Source: Solidesulfovibrio carbinolicus
GTDB taxonomy: Bacteria > Desulfobacterota > Desulfovibrionia > Desulfovibrionales > Desulfovibrionaceae
NCBI RefSeq assembly: GCF_004135975.1
Contig: NZ_CP026538.1
Location: 992,001-1,056,000, forward strand
Length of the DNA stretch: 64,000 nucleotides
Direction of reading: 5' to 3'
Shown here: one piece after another, positions 17,282 to 26,465 of the stretch
Layout of the letters: every line of letters begins with the position of its first letter
Position numbering within the stretch: the first letter of the stretch is position 1
Notes under the pieces: model-generated
Seen by the model: only the letters and a program-made list of their open reading frames with translations
Databases searched by the model: none
Told to the model about the DNA's origin: nothing
Program-made: the position numbers and the translations under genes

Positions 17282-19360
17282 CTAAAACAACGCCTTCGGA
17301 TCAGCCGGCGTCAATTGCGGCGGCGGCGCGCCGGCCTGGGCCGTGGCCGTGGGGTAGCCTGGGCCGCGGGCGCTTGGCGGCAGGAATTTGATGGCCGCCA
17401 GCACGTCTTTTTCCGCTTCGGGATCGAAGGGGGCCGGCTTGAACGCGGCCAGCCTCGCGGCCACGCGTTCGAGTTGGTCCGGGGTGAGGCGTTTTTCGAG
17501 CACGGCCTTGGCCCGGGCCGCCCGCTGGAGCAGGGCGTCGCCGCCCGGGGCGCGGCTGGCCAGCGTCAGCCAGACAAGCGCGCTTTCGAAATCGCGCGGC
17601 ACCACCCGGCCTTCGTAGTAAAACCCGGCCAGCATGGCCTGGGCCTGGGCGTAGCCCTGGCCGGCGGCCAGACGGTACCAGCGGAAGGCTTCCTGGGGAT
17701 CGGACGGCGTGCCCCGGCCGGTCAGGGTCATGGTGGCCACGTTGCTGCGGGCGTGGGCGTCGCCGCCCTTGGCTGCTTCGAGCATCCAGCGCAGGGCTTC
17801 GGCGTCGTTTGCCGGCCCGCCTTTGCCCGTCAGGTACATGAGCCCCAGGTTGAACTGGGCCCTGGCGTCGCCTTGGGCGGCGGCCTGTTTGTACCATTTG
17901 CGCGCCTCGGCGAAATCCGGTTCCCCGGCCAGCCCCTTGGAGAGCAGCGATCCCAGGGCGAATCCGGCTTCCAGGTCGCCGGCATTGGCCGCTTCGCGGT
18001 AGTAGGTCACGGCCTTGGCCAGATTGGCGGCGCTGGGAAATTCCTCTTCGGACAGGGCGGCGAGCAGGCCCTTGGCTTCGGGCACGCCGGCCTCGGCCGC
18101 CTTGGCGCACCAGCGGAAGGCTTCGGCCGGATTGCCGGACACGCCCTGGCCGGACAGGTGGAGCAGGGCCATGGCGTACATGGCCTGGGGCTGGCCGGCC
18201 CAGGCGGCCTGGGATAAAAGCGCCGCCCCGGCGGACGGATCGCCCGGCAGCCGGCCGCGCACCATGCCAAGGCCAAGCAGGGTGGCTGAAGCGCCGTCGC
18301 CGGCCGCTGCCGCCTTGGCACAGAAACGGGCCGCCCGGGCCGCGTCGCGTCGCTCCTGCGGGCCGGCGGCAAAGACGCGGCAAGCCACGCCAGCCGCCCG
18401 GTCGTCGGCCTCGGCGGCGGCGTCGTAAAGGGCCACGGCCCGGGTTTTGTCGCGAAAGACGCCTTCTCCGGCAAAGTACATGTCGCCGAGCTGGAGCATG
18501 GCCGGCACGTGGCCGGCCTGGGCCGCGCGCTCGAAAAGCCGTGCCGCCTCCAGGGGATAGGCCGTCACGCCCTGGCCGGACAGATACATAAGCCCCAGAT
18601 CGTAGGCGGCCGGGGCGTGGCCAAGCTCAGCCGCTTTGCGTCGCAGGGCCGCCGCCTTGGCCGGATCGGCCGGCACGCCCCGGCCGTCGGCGCACAGCTC
18701 GGCCAGCCGGGTGAGCGCCTCGGCCTCGCCGGCGGCCGCCGCTTTCTCGAACCAGGCCGCCGCCTCGGCCGGCGTGCCGCCGCGCCGGTCGCCGGCCTCG
18801 GACAGGGCCAGCAGAGTCTGGCCCAGGGCCGTGGCGGCCTGGGGATCGCCGGCTGCGGCTGCCCGGCCAAGGAGGGTCAGGGCCGCATCGACGTCCATGG
18901 GACCGCCGGCCCCGGAGGCCCGCATGACGCCAAGGCGGGCCATGGCCTTGACGTCGCCCCGGGCCACGGCTTTTTCGTAGAGGCCGGCGGCGGCCGCATC
19001 GTCGTGGCTGAGGCTTCGGGTCAGGTCGCCGGCCGCGACCATGGCGGCCACGTCGCCCTTGCCGGCGGCGTAGGTGAAAAGGGTGAGCGAGCGGGCCTCG
19101 TCGCGGGGCGTTTGCCGGCCGGCGGCCAAAAGCGTGCCCAGCCGGCGCGAGGCGGCCACCGAGCCGCGCCCGGCGGCGGCTTCCAGCAGCGGCAACGCCT
19201 CGGCGTAATGCCCCTGGTCGAACAGCCGGGAGCCACGCTCGGGCGTGAGGCAGCTGGCGGCCACGAGCCACATGGCCCCGGCCAAGGCCAGCGCATAGGC
19301 CGCCCCGGCCAGGACGGCGCGGCGGCTTATGTGGCTTGCGGAATGGGGCGGGCGGGACAT
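17282..19360 (-). CDS. membrane-anchored Sel1-repeat protein, 692 aa
   Basis: One N-terminal membrane segment (AVLAGAAYALALAGAMWLVAAS, about residues 15-36) anchors a long chain of Sel1-like repeats of 36-40 residues. They cover almost the whole protein, more than a dozen copies, with the pattern AAxLGxxYxxGxGVxxDxxxAxxWxxKAA (for example MYAMALLHLSGQGVSGNPAE and QFNLGLMYLTGKGGPANDAE). Such solenoids scaffold protein complexes. The C-terminal 100 residues are a different helical region. The ATG at 19360 has GGAGG upstream. The partner is unknown. Confidence 0.9.
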   Translation of the reverse strand: MSRPPHSASHISRRAVLAGAAYALALAGAMWLVAASCLTPERGSRLFDQGHYAEALPLLEAAAGRGSVAASRRLGTLLAAGRQTPRDEARSLTLFTYAAGKGDVAAMVAAGDLTRSLSHDDAAAAGLYEKAVARGDVKAMARLGVMRASGAGGPMDVDAALTLLGRAAAAGDPQAATALGQTLLALSEAGDRRGGTPAEAAAWFEKAAAAGEAEALTRLAELCADGRGVPADPAKAAALRRKAAELGHAPAAYDLGLMYLSGQGVTAYPLEAARLFERAAQAGHVPAMLQLGDMYFAGEGVFRDKTRAVALYDAAAEADDRAAGVACRVFAAGPQERRDAARAARFCAKAAAAGDGASATLLGLGMVRGRLPGDPSAGAALLSQAAWAGQPQAMYAMALLHLSGQGVSGNPAEAFRWCAKAAEAGVPEAKGLLAALSEEEFPSAANLAKAVTYYREAANAGDLEAGFALGSLLSKGLAGEPDFAEARKWYKQAAAQGDARAQFNLGLMYLTGKGGPANDAEALRWMLEAAKGGDAHARSNVATMTLTGRGTPSDPQEAFRWYRLAAGQGYAQAQAMLAGFYYEGRVVPRDFESALVWLTLASRAPGGDALLQRAARAKAVLEKRLTPDQLERVAARLAAFKPAPFDPEAEKDVLAAIKFLPPSARGPGYPTATAQAGAPPPQLTPADPKALF

Positions 19361-19435
19361 GGCGGCTGGCCTCCGACGTGGGATGGGGTCTGGGACCATC
19401 CTTAGGCCAAACCCGGACGGCTCACAATCCCCGGC

Positions 19436-19933
19436 CTAGAATTGGGGGAAGGCGATGGAAAGATAGGGCTGGCCGTTTAAGGGCAGGGCCATGGCGGCCA
19501 GGGCTCCGGCGGCGATGGCCGGGCCGTAGCACAGCCGCTTGCCGGGCTGGATGCGGCCGTGGGACAGACGCATGGCCGCCAGCCATAAGGCAATCTGCAC
19601 GCCGCCGGCCAGACTGGTGAAAAGCGCCAGACTGACCAGAGCCGAGGGGCCAAGGCCGGCCCCGACCACGGCCAGAAGCTTCACGTCGCCCGCGCCAAGC
19701 ACCCGAAACGCGTAGGGGATGAGGAAGATGATCAATGCCCCGGCCAGGCCGAGCAGGCTGTCGCCAAGACCCGAAAGGCCGTGAAACCAGGCCTGAATGC
19801 CCAGGATGAGCACGGCGGCCGGGAAAGTGATCCGGTTGGGGATGCGGCGGGTGGCCACGTCCACGGCCGCGCCGGCCACGACGGCGGCGGCGACCACGGC
19901 AAAGAGGGCGAGGGTCGGCGTGGGCAGATCCAT
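19436..19933 (-). CDS. A24 prepilin peptidase, CpaA/TadV type, 165 aa
   Basis: A small integral membrane aspartic protease with about six hydrophobic segments. The catalytic Asp pair is Asp25 in DVATRRIPN and Asp83 in the motif GAGDVKL. There is no N-terminal methyltransferase domain, which fits the TadV/CpaA class that processes Flp-type prepilins. No pilin or tad genes lie in the window, so its substrate is encoded elsewhere. Confidence 0.9.
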   Translation of the reverse strand: MDLPTPTLALFAVVAAAVVAGAAVDVATRRIPNRITFPAAVLILGIQAWFHGLSGLGDSLLGLAGALIIFLIPYAFRVLGAGDVKLLAVVGAGLGPSALVSLALFTSLAGGVQIALWLAAMRLSHGRIQPGKRLCYGPAIAAGALAAMALPLNGQPYLSIAFPQF

Positions 19934-20088
19934 GAAGCCTCCGATTTTTCCGGGTGTAGCGGCAAACGGGCGCGATGTCCAACGCCGGCCGCCGGCCTTG
20001 ACGTATCAGCGCAAACCGGCGAGAAACAGCGAATATAGAGAAACGAGCCGGGCTGTTGCGACCGCCCGTTTCTGTCGTCGGAGCATAC

Positions 20089-22539
20089 ATGGAGCAGTCG
20101 CGCGCAAAGGCCCCCGAGGCCCCTGTGGCAGATGTCGTCGCCGAACGGGACCGCTTGCGCCTGACCCTGGCCGAAGCCGGGGGCATTATCGAGCGCTTGC
20201 GGGCCGAAGCCCAGGCCGGCAGCCAGGCCAAGGCCGATTTCATGGCCCGCATGACCCATGAAATGCGCACCCCTCTTTCGGCCATCATCGGCCTGTCCAA
20301 TTTGGCCAAGCCCTTGGCTGCCGACGCTAAACTGGCCGATTATCTGGTGAAGATCGCCCAGGCCGCCCGGGGACTTTTGGAGGTGGTGGACGACATCACC
20401 GATTTTTCGCGTTTGGAAAAAGGCCAGGCCGATCTTACTATCGCGCCCTTCAAGCCGGCCGAGGCCCTGGAACGGGTGGCCGGGCGCATCGCCGAGGCGG
20501 CCCGGGAAAAAGGCCTGACCCTGGCCGTGCGTCTGGACCCGGCCGTGCCGGCCGTCCTGGTCGGCGACAGCGCCCGCCTGGAAGCCGTGCTCGGGCATCT
20601 GGCCGGCAACGCCGTCAAATTCACCGAACGCGGCGGCCTGCGCCTGGAGGCCGATCTGGACGGCGGCGACGCGCAGAAGGCCCTCGTCGCCTTTGCCGTC
20701 ACCGACACCGGCATCGGCATGGACAAGGCCGCCGTCCCGGAAATGTTCGACTCCTTCACCCAGGCCGACGGCTCCTTGTCGCGGCCCTACGGCGGCACCG
20801 GCCTGGGGCTGGCCCTGGCCAGCCGGGGCGTGGCCCTGCTTGGCGGGGTGCTCGAAGTGGAGAGCCTGGCCGGGCAGGGAACCCGGTTTCGGTTTGTCGT
20901 GCCCTTCGCCCGGGCGGCCGAGGCCGGCCGCGAGCGAACGGCCCCGGCTGCGCCAAAACCAGCCCCACGCCCCCGGGAGGCCGCCTCGCCGGCCATGCGT
21001 CCCCTGTCCGGGACGTTGGTGCTTTTGGTCGAGGACAACGCCATCAACCAACAGGTGGCCCGGGAAACCCTGGAGACCCTGGGCGCGGCCGTGGACGTGG
21101 CCCTAAACGGCCGGGAAGCCGTGGAAATGGTCCGGTCGTCGCTCTACGACGTCGTGCTTATGGACGTGCAGATGCCGGTCATGGACGGCCTGGCCGCCAC
21201 CCGGGCCATCCGCCAGCTTCCCGGCACGGCCGAGCTGCCCATTGTGGCCTTGACCGCCCATGCCCTGGCCGAGGACCGCGAACGCTGCCTGGAAGCCGGC
21301 ATGAACGACTATCTGACCAAGCCCCTGGAGGTGGACCGGCTTCTGGCCTCCCTGGGCCAGTGGATCGCCCCGGCCGCCGCCGCCGTGCGTGGTCGCGCCG
21401 CCGTTACCGCCAGCCTTGTGGTGGCCGCCCCTGCCGACGGCACGGCTGGAACTCCCGTGGCCGAGGGCATGGACCTCGCCGCCGCCCGCCGCAGGCTTGG
21501 CGGCAACGAACGTCTGCTGGCCAGCGTGGCCGCCGAGTTCGTCCGGGACTACGCCGCCGCCGCCGCCGCCCTGGAAGGGCTTGTCGCCGACGGGGAGTTG
21601 GAGGCGGCCCGGCGGCTGGCTCATACCGTCAAGGGCGTGGCCGGCACCCTGGCCGCCTTGCCCCTGGCCGAAGCCGCCCGGGAGCTGGAAACCGTGCTGG
21701 CCGTGGGCGGCCGGCCCGGCCCGGGCGTCCTGCGCGCTTTCACCCGAAGCCTGGAGGCGGCCGTGGCCAGCGCCGCCACCCTGGCCCCGCCCAGGGAAGC
21801 CGAGCCGGCTTGTTCCCTTGGCCCCTGCTGGCGGGTGCTGCTGGTGGACGACGCCAAGCTTAACCGGGCGATTTTTTCCCAGATCCTGCGCAGCGGCGGC
21901 CATGAGGTGGTCACGGCCGAAAACGGCAAGGACGCCTGCCGCCGGCTGTTTGGCCAAAAGCCCGACGGACGGCCCTTCGACCTCATCCTCATGGACATCG
22001 AGATGCCCGAGATGGACGGCCCCACCGCCGCCCGCACCATCCGCCGGCTGCTGGCCGCCAGCGTCGCTCCGCCGTGCGCCCCGGGCGTGCCCATCGTGGC
22101 CTTGACCTCCCACGACTGCAAGGACGAGGCGGCGCGCTGTCTGGAGGCCGGCATGGACGCCTGCCTGCACAAGGTGTTCGAGCAGGGCGAGCTTTTGGCC
22201 ATTCTCCAAGGCCTCATGGACGGCCGGGAACCCGCCGGCCATGAGGTCCGGACGCCCCATCCGGCTGGAACAAACCCAGCCGGGCTGGCTCCGGCGCTGC
22301 GGCGTCTGGCCGGACATCTGGCCGAGGGCAACATCCGGGCCGACGAGGACATGGCCGTGGTGCGCGAGGCGTTTATTGGCCGGGTCGCGCCGCCGCAACT
22401 GGCCGAACTGGGCGAGGCCGTGGACCGCTACGATTTCACCGCCGCCGCCGTGATTCTCGACCGGCTGGCCGAGGCTTTGGGGCTGGAGATTCAGGGTGGC
22501 GGGAGACGGGTGATGCCTCCGGCGGCCGGGAGGGGGTAA
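20089..22539 (+). CDS. hybrid histidine kinase HisKA-HATPase-REC-Hpt-REC, 816 aa
   Basis: A short N-terminal coiled coil precedes HisKA with His57 (MTHEMRTPLSAIIGL). HATPase follows to about residue 285 (FAVTDTGIGMDKA, GGTGLGLALASRG). The first receiver is at 302-425 with Asp in VVLMDVQMPVMDG. The Hpt domain has His near residue 511 in RRLAHTVKGVAGTLAA. The second receiver is at about 580-715 (LILMDIEMPEMDG). There is no sensor or membrane domain, so its input must come from another protein. The ATG at 20089 follows GGAG. The last ten codons lie inside repeat copy 9. Confidence 0.93.
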   Translation: MEQSRAKAPEAPVADVVAERDRLRLTLAEAGGIIERLRAEAQAGSQAKADFMARMTHEMRTPLSAIIGLSNLAKPLAADAKLADYLVKIAQAARGLLEVVDDITDFSRLEKGQADLTIAPFKPAEALERVAGRIAEAAREKGLTLAVRLDPAVPAVLVGDSARLEAVLGHLAGNAVKFTERGGLRLEADLDGGDAQKALVAFAVTDTGIGMDKAAVPEMFDSFTQADGSLSRPYGGTGLGLALASRGVALLGGVLEVESLAGQGTRFRFVVPFARAAEAGRERTAPAAPKPAPRPREAASPAMRPLSGTLVLLVEDNAINQQVARETLETLGAAVDVALNGREAVEMVRSSLYDVVLMDVQMPVMDGLAATRAIRQLPGTAELPIVALTAHALAEDRERCLEAGMNDYLTKPLEVDRLLASLGQWIAPAAAAVRGRAAVTASLVVAAPADGTAGTPVAEGMDLAAARRRLGGNERLLASVAAEFVRDYAAAAAALEGLVADGELEAARRLAHTVKGVAGTLAALPLAEAARELETVLAVGGRPGPGVLRAFTRSLEAAVASAATLAPPREAEPACSLGPCWRVLLVDDAKLNRAIFSQILRSGGHEVVTAENGKDACRRLFGQKPDGRPFDLILMDIEMPEMDGPTAARTIRRLLAASVAPPCAPGVPIVALTSHDCKDEAARCLEAGMDACLHKVFEQGELLAILQGLMDGREPAGHEVRTPHPAGTNPAGLAPALRRLAGHLAEGNIRADEDMAVVREAFIGRVAPPQLAELGEAVDRYDFTAAAVILDRLAEALGLEIQGGGRRVMPPAAGRG

Positions 22540-22559
22540 CCCCCTCCCGGCCCCTCCCT
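22515..22559 (+). repeat. GC-rich palindromic repeat, copy 9
   Basis: Type-B stem. The repeat begins before the kinase stop codon at 22537-22539, so it supplies the last residues of the protein (PPAAGRG) and the stop itself. Confidence 0.85.
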
Positions 22560-22595
22560 GCATGGGGAAAGGGTATTTCCGTGGGTTGTGGGGCG

Positions 22596-22688
22596 TTAGC
22601 GTTTGCGGCGCAGCTTGCCGCCGATGTAGACGCCGATGACCAGGGACAAGGCGATGACAATGGCGATGATGGCGTAATTGGCTTCCAT
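22596..22688 (-). CDS. small single-span membrane protein, 30 aa
   Basis: The ATG at 22688 has a clear GGAGG nine bases upstream. The protein starts MEANYAIIAIV, continues with a hydrophobic helix of about 20 residues (AIIAIVIALSLVIGVYIGG), and ends with a basic tail KLRRKR, the classic shape of a small inner-membrane protein with a positive cytoplasmic end. It is too short for most gene finders. Its function is unknown. Confidence 0.65.
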   Translation of the reverse strand: MEANYAIIAIVIALSLVIGVYIGGKLRRKR

Positions 22689-22815
22689 GGCTGCCTCCCG
22701 GGGGTCCGCCTGTGGGCGGTAACCTCTCGTATAGCCGGGAAGGCCGCCGGGCGCAAAAGCCAAAGCGCCGCAACCCGCGCCGGGCATGATCCCCGGTCGC
22801 TGCCGGAGAACGCCC

Positions 22816-25434
22816 ATGGGCACGGTCCTTGCCGGGCTGAAAAACCTGGCCGCCAGCTTCACCCGGCGCAAAGTCCCGGTTGACCGCGACCAGTCGGCGG
22901 CGGTGTTCCGGGAAAAATACAACCGGTTCCAGTCGCTGCTCGAATCCAACACCGAGCTGCTCAAAATCTGCTCGGAAATCGAGGAGATGCTGCGCGGGCG
23001 CACGGTGTTCGGCATGGCCTTTATCCGCTCGCGCACCAGCCGGGCCATCTTCCACGCCATCCGCATGATCAAGAGCTACGAGGGCCTCTCGGGCCGGCCC
23101 CAGCCGGTGTTGATCGCCCTGGTGGAGCGGCTTTCGGCCGAAATCAAGGGGCTCATCGAGACCCGGGTCAACCCGGCGCGCGGCCGCCTCGTCCTCGACC
23201 TGGGCGAGATCACCGCCGAGATGGTGGACCAGGCCGGGGGCAAATGCGCCAACCTGGGCGAAATCGCCGGCCGGGTCGGGCTGCCCGTGCCGCCGGGCTT
23301 TGCCGTCACCACCGCCGCCTTCCAGGCCTTTTTCGAGGAAGCCGGCCTCTACGAAACCATCGCCAGCATCCGCCTGGGCATCGCCCCGGACGATCCGGCC
23401 TCCATGGCCGCCGCCGCCGAGGACATCCAGGCCGCCATTCTGCGCGCCCCCCTGCCCCAGGCCGTGGCCCGGGAAATCGACGCCGCCGCCGCCCGGCTGG
23501 AAGAAACCCTCGGCCCGGGAATGCGGCTGGCCGTGCGTTCCAGCGCCATCGGCGAGGACGGCGAGCTCTCCTTCGCCGGCCAGTACCTCACCATGTTAAA
23601 CGTCTCCCGGGACCGTTTGGCCGCCTCCTATAAATTCGTCCTGGCCAGCCTTTTTACGCCCCGGGCCATGTCCTACCGGCTGCTCAAGGGCATTCCCGAC
23701 GACGACGTGGCCATGGCCGCCGCCTGTCTGGCCCTTATTCCTTCCAAGGCCGCCGGCGTGCTCTACACCCGGCTGCCCGAGGCTCCGGGCCGCGACGAAC
23801 TGCTCATCAACGCCGTCTGGGGCCTTGGCCCCTACGCCGTGGACGGGGTCATCACCCCCGACGCCTACCGCCTGGACCGCCGCAGCCTGGAGCCGACGGC
23901 CACCGACATCGCCGACAAGCCCCGAATGCTGGTGGCATCGCCGACCGGCGGCCTCACCGACGTGCCCGTGGCCGAGGCGTTGCGCCGCCAGCCCTGTCTG
24001 ACCCCGGAGCAGGCCCATACCCTGGCCGGCTGGGGCATGGCCCTGGAGCGCCATTTCGGCCTGCCCCAGGACATGGAGTGGGCGCTGGCCGAGGACGGGG
24101 CGCTTTGTGTGCTGCAATCGCGGCAACTCACCGCCCTCACCGAGGCCGGGGCCGAGGCCGCGCCGCCGGTTCCGGGCTATGAGGTGGCGCTTTCCGGCGG
24201 CCAGACGGCCTGCGTCGGCGCGGCCTGCGGGCCGGTGCGGCTGGTGGCCCGCGACGAGGATCTGGACGACTTCCCGGACGGCGGGGTGCTGGTGGCTCCC
24301 CACAGCTCGCCGGGGTTCATGGTGGCCATGAAACGGGCGGCGGCCATCGTGGCCGACCACGGCAGCGTCACCGGCCATATGGCCTCGCTGTCGCGGGAGT
24401 TCGGCGTGCCCACGCTCCTGGGGCTTGGCCAGGCCACCAAGATGCTTGCGGACGGCGAGATCGTCACCGTGGACGCCTCGGGCTGCCGCATCTACCGGGG
24501 GCGGGTGGAGAGCCTGCTCGATGCGGCCGCCGAGGCCCCGGCGTTTATGGCCGGCACGCAAGTCCACGCCATTTTGGCCGAGGCGGCCAGGCGCGTCGTG
24601 CCGCTCACACTGCTCAATCCCAAGGCCCCGGAGTTCCGTCCGGAGTCCTGCACGAGCCTGCATGACGTCACGCGGCTTCTGCACGAGTGGTCTTACGGCT
24701 GCATGTTCGCCGTCAGCGACCTCGTGGCCGGCCAGGGCGGGGGCACGTACGTCCTCGACGCCACCACCGGCCTGGATCTGCACATCATCGACCTGGGCGG
24801 CGGCATTCAGCCCGAGGCGGCGGACAAAACGCGGGTGCGTCCGCAGGACATCGCTTCCAAGCCCTTTGCCGCGCTGTTGACGGGACTGGTGCTCAGCGAG
24901 CAGGCCAAGGCGCTGCGGCCCGTCAACCTGGGCGGGTTTCTCTCGGTCATGTCCGAGCAGCTCATTGCCCAGCCCAAGGCCGGGGCCGACCGTTTCGGCG
25001 AGAAATCCTACGCGATTATTTCCGACAAATACCTCAATTTCAGTTCCCGGGTGGGCTACCACTACGGTGTGCTCGACTGTTACTGCGGGCATACGGTCAA
25101 CAAGAACTACATCACGTTTTCGTTTTCCGGCGGCGCGGCCGACGACGTCAAGCGCGCCCGGCGGGCCACGGCCATCGGCCGCATCCTGACGGCGCTGGGG
25201 TTTGCCGTGGAATCCGTGTCCGACCGGGTGTCGGGGCGTTTCCAGAAGTTTTCCCGGGAGGTCATCGCCGAGCAGCTCGGGCATATGGGGCGGCTTTTGC
25301 AATTCACCCGCCAGACGGACATGCTCATGGTCAGCGACGCCAGCATGGACGCCATGGTGGCCTGCTTCCTGTCCGGCGCGCCGTGTTTCGATCCGGCGAC
25401 CTTCGGCGACCAGCCCGCCCAGGAAGCGTCCTGA
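22816..25434 (+). CDS. PEP/pyruvate-binding protein with PPDK-like N-terminus, 872 aa
   Basis: After about 100 residues of its own, residues about 130-440 form the ATP-grasp/pyruvate phosphate dikinase N-terminal domain (GGKCANLGEIA, VRSSAIGEDGELSFAGQY, WALAEDGALCVLQSRQL). The PEP-utilising mobile domain follows at about 490-560, with the swivelling His in GSVTGHMASLSREFGVPTLLG. The usual PEP-binding TIM barrel is missing. In its place is an unrecognised domain of about 300 residues (WSYGCMFAVSDL, GLDLHIIDLGGG, YHYGVLDCYCGH). So a phosphohistidine transfer is likely, but the final acceptor is not known. The ATG at 22816 follows GGAG. Confidence 0.82.
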   Translation: MGTVLAGLKNLAASFTRRKVPVDRDQSAAVFREKYNRFQSLLESNTELLKICSEIEEMLRGRTVFGMAFIRSRTSRAIFHAIRMIKSYEGLSGRPQPVLIALVERLSAEIKGLIETRVNPARGRLVLDLGEITAEMVDQAGGKCANLGEIAGRVGLPVPPGFAVTTAAFQAFFEEAGLYETIASIRLGIAPDDPASMAAAAEDIQAAILRAPLPQAVAREIDAAAARLEETLGPGMRLAVRSSAIGEDGELSFAGQYLTMLNVSRDRLAASYKFVLASLFTPRAMSYRLLKGIPDDDVAMAAACLALIPSKAAGVLYTRLPEAPGRDELLINAVWGLGPYAVDGVITPDAYRLDRRSLEPTATDIADKPRMLVASPTGGLTDVPVAEALRRQPCLTPEQAHTLAGWGMALERHFGLPQDMEWALAEDGALCVLQSRQLTALTEAGAEAAPPVPGYEVALSGGQTACVGAACGPVRLVARDEDLDDFPDGGVLVAPHSSPGFMVAMKRAAAIVADHGSVTGHMASLSREFGVPTLLGLGQATKMLADGEIVTVDASGCRIYRGRVESLLDAAAEAPAFMAGTQVHAILAEAARRVVPLTLLNPKAPEFRPESCTSLHDVTRLLHEWSYGCMFAVSDLVAGQGGGTYVLDATTGLDLHIIDLGGGIQPEAADKTRVRPQDIASKPFAALLTGLVLSEQAKALRPVNLGGFLSVMSEQLIAQPKAGADRFGEKSYAIISDKYLNFSSRVGYHYGVLDCYCGHTVNKNYITFSFSGGAADDVKRARRATAIGRILTALGFAVESVSDRVSGRFQKFSREVIAEQLGHMGRLLQFTRQTDMLMVSDASMDAMVACFLSGAPCFDPATFGDQPAQEAS

Positions 25435-25472
25435 CCTGTCGCCGTCCCGCCGCCGCCCCGCAACCCCATGTC

Positions 25473-25544
25473 GGGGGTCCGGGGGGCTGAGCCCCCCGGC
25501 GGAGAGGTCCAGGAGAGGCAGAGCCTCTCCTGGCCGCCGGAGGC
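25473..25544 (-). repeat. GC-rich palindromic repeat, copy 10, with an extra hairpin
   Basis: A type-A stem plus a second perfect palindrome at 25509-25533 (CCAGGAGAGGC pairing with GCCTCTCCTGG around AGA) inserted before the GCCTCCGGCGGCC box. It lies between the PPDK-like gene and hyi. Confidence 0.8.
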
Positions 25545-25576
25545 AAAATCCCATCGCAACACCGCAAGGAGCCGCC

Positions 25577-26362
25577 ATGCCGCGTTTTGCCGCCAATTTG
25601 TCGATGCTTTTCACCGAACTGCCGTTTCTGGACCGCTTTGCCGCCGCGGCCAAGGCCGGGTTCAGGCAGGTAGAGTACCTGTTTCCTTATGACTACGAGG
25701 CCAAGGATTTGCGCTGGCATTTGGACGTCAACAACCTGACCCAGGTGCTTTTTAATCTGCCCAGCGGCGACTGGGCCGCCGGGGATCGGGGCATTGCCGC
25801 CGACCCCGCGCGGGTGGAGGAGTTTCGCGACGGCGTGCATAGGGCCGTGGACTATGCCCGAAAGCTGGGCGTGACCCGGCTCAACTGCCTGGCCGGCAAG
25901 CTGGTGGCGGGCCAGACCGAGGCCGACGCCTTCGACATGCTGGCCGCCAATGTGGTCTATGCCGCCGACGTGCTGCGCCGCGACGACATGGAACTGGTGG
26001 TCGAGGCCATCAACCGCTACGACATCCCGGATTTCGTGGTCTGCCGCACGAGCCAGGTCATGGCCCTTTTGGACGCCATCGGCCGGGAGAACGTGTCCAT
26101 GCAGTACGACGTCTACCACGCCCAGCGCCAGGAAGGGGAGATTGCCGCGACGCTTTCCGCCAACATCAAGCGCATCGGCCACGTGCAGATCGCCGACAAC
26201 CCGGGGCGGCATCAGCCGGGTACGGGCGAGATCAATTTTCCTTTTATCTTTTCCGAGCTCGACCGCCTGGGCTACGACGGCTACGTGGGCCTGGAGTACG
26301 TGCCCGCGCCGGACACGCTGTCGTCCCTGGGCTGGATCAAGGACATGGGCTATTCGCTGTAA
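25577..26362 (+). CDS. hyi: hydroxypyruvate isomerase
   Basis: A 261-residue TIM-barrel protein of the Hyi group. Signatures are RFAANLSMLFTELPFLDRF at the start, VEYLFPYDYE, the catalytic Glu in LVVEAINRYDIPDF, a metal-binding QYDVYHAQRQEG, ADNPGRHQPGTGEINF and GYVGLEYVP. It interconverts hydroxypyruvate and tartronate semialdehyde. The ATG has AAGGAG seven bases upstream. The next gene encodes the reductase for the product, 103 bases downstream, so the two form a glyoxylate/glycerate module. A glyoxylate carboligase is not in the window. Confidence 0.92.
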   Translation: MPRFAANLSMLFTELPFLDRFAAAAKAGFRQVEYLFPYDYEAKDLRWHLDVNNLTQVLFNLPSGDWAAGDRGIAADPARVEEFRDGVHRAVDYARKLGVTRLNCLAGKLVAGQTEADAFDMLAANVVYAADVLRRDDMELVVEAINRYDIPDFVVCRTSQVMALLDAIGRENVSMQYDVYHAQRQEGEIAATLSANIKRIGHVQIADNPGRHQPGTGEINFPFIFSELDRLGYDGYVGLEYVPAPDTLSSLGWIKDMGYSL

Positions 26363-26465
26363 CGCCCGCCGTTCGCGTCGGGTAATCATCCGGGAGGCGG
26401 CGTCGGCCGTGGGGCTGCAGGCCCATGGCCGTCCCGGCTTCCCAACGGCCGTACTGGAGAAACAA

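Noticed and set aside
21103-23055. Long minus-strand open frame of 650 codons
   Set aside because: It lies opposite the hybrid kinase and is His/Gly/Gln-rich without any domain; only the 30-residue frame within this region (another reading) is supported.
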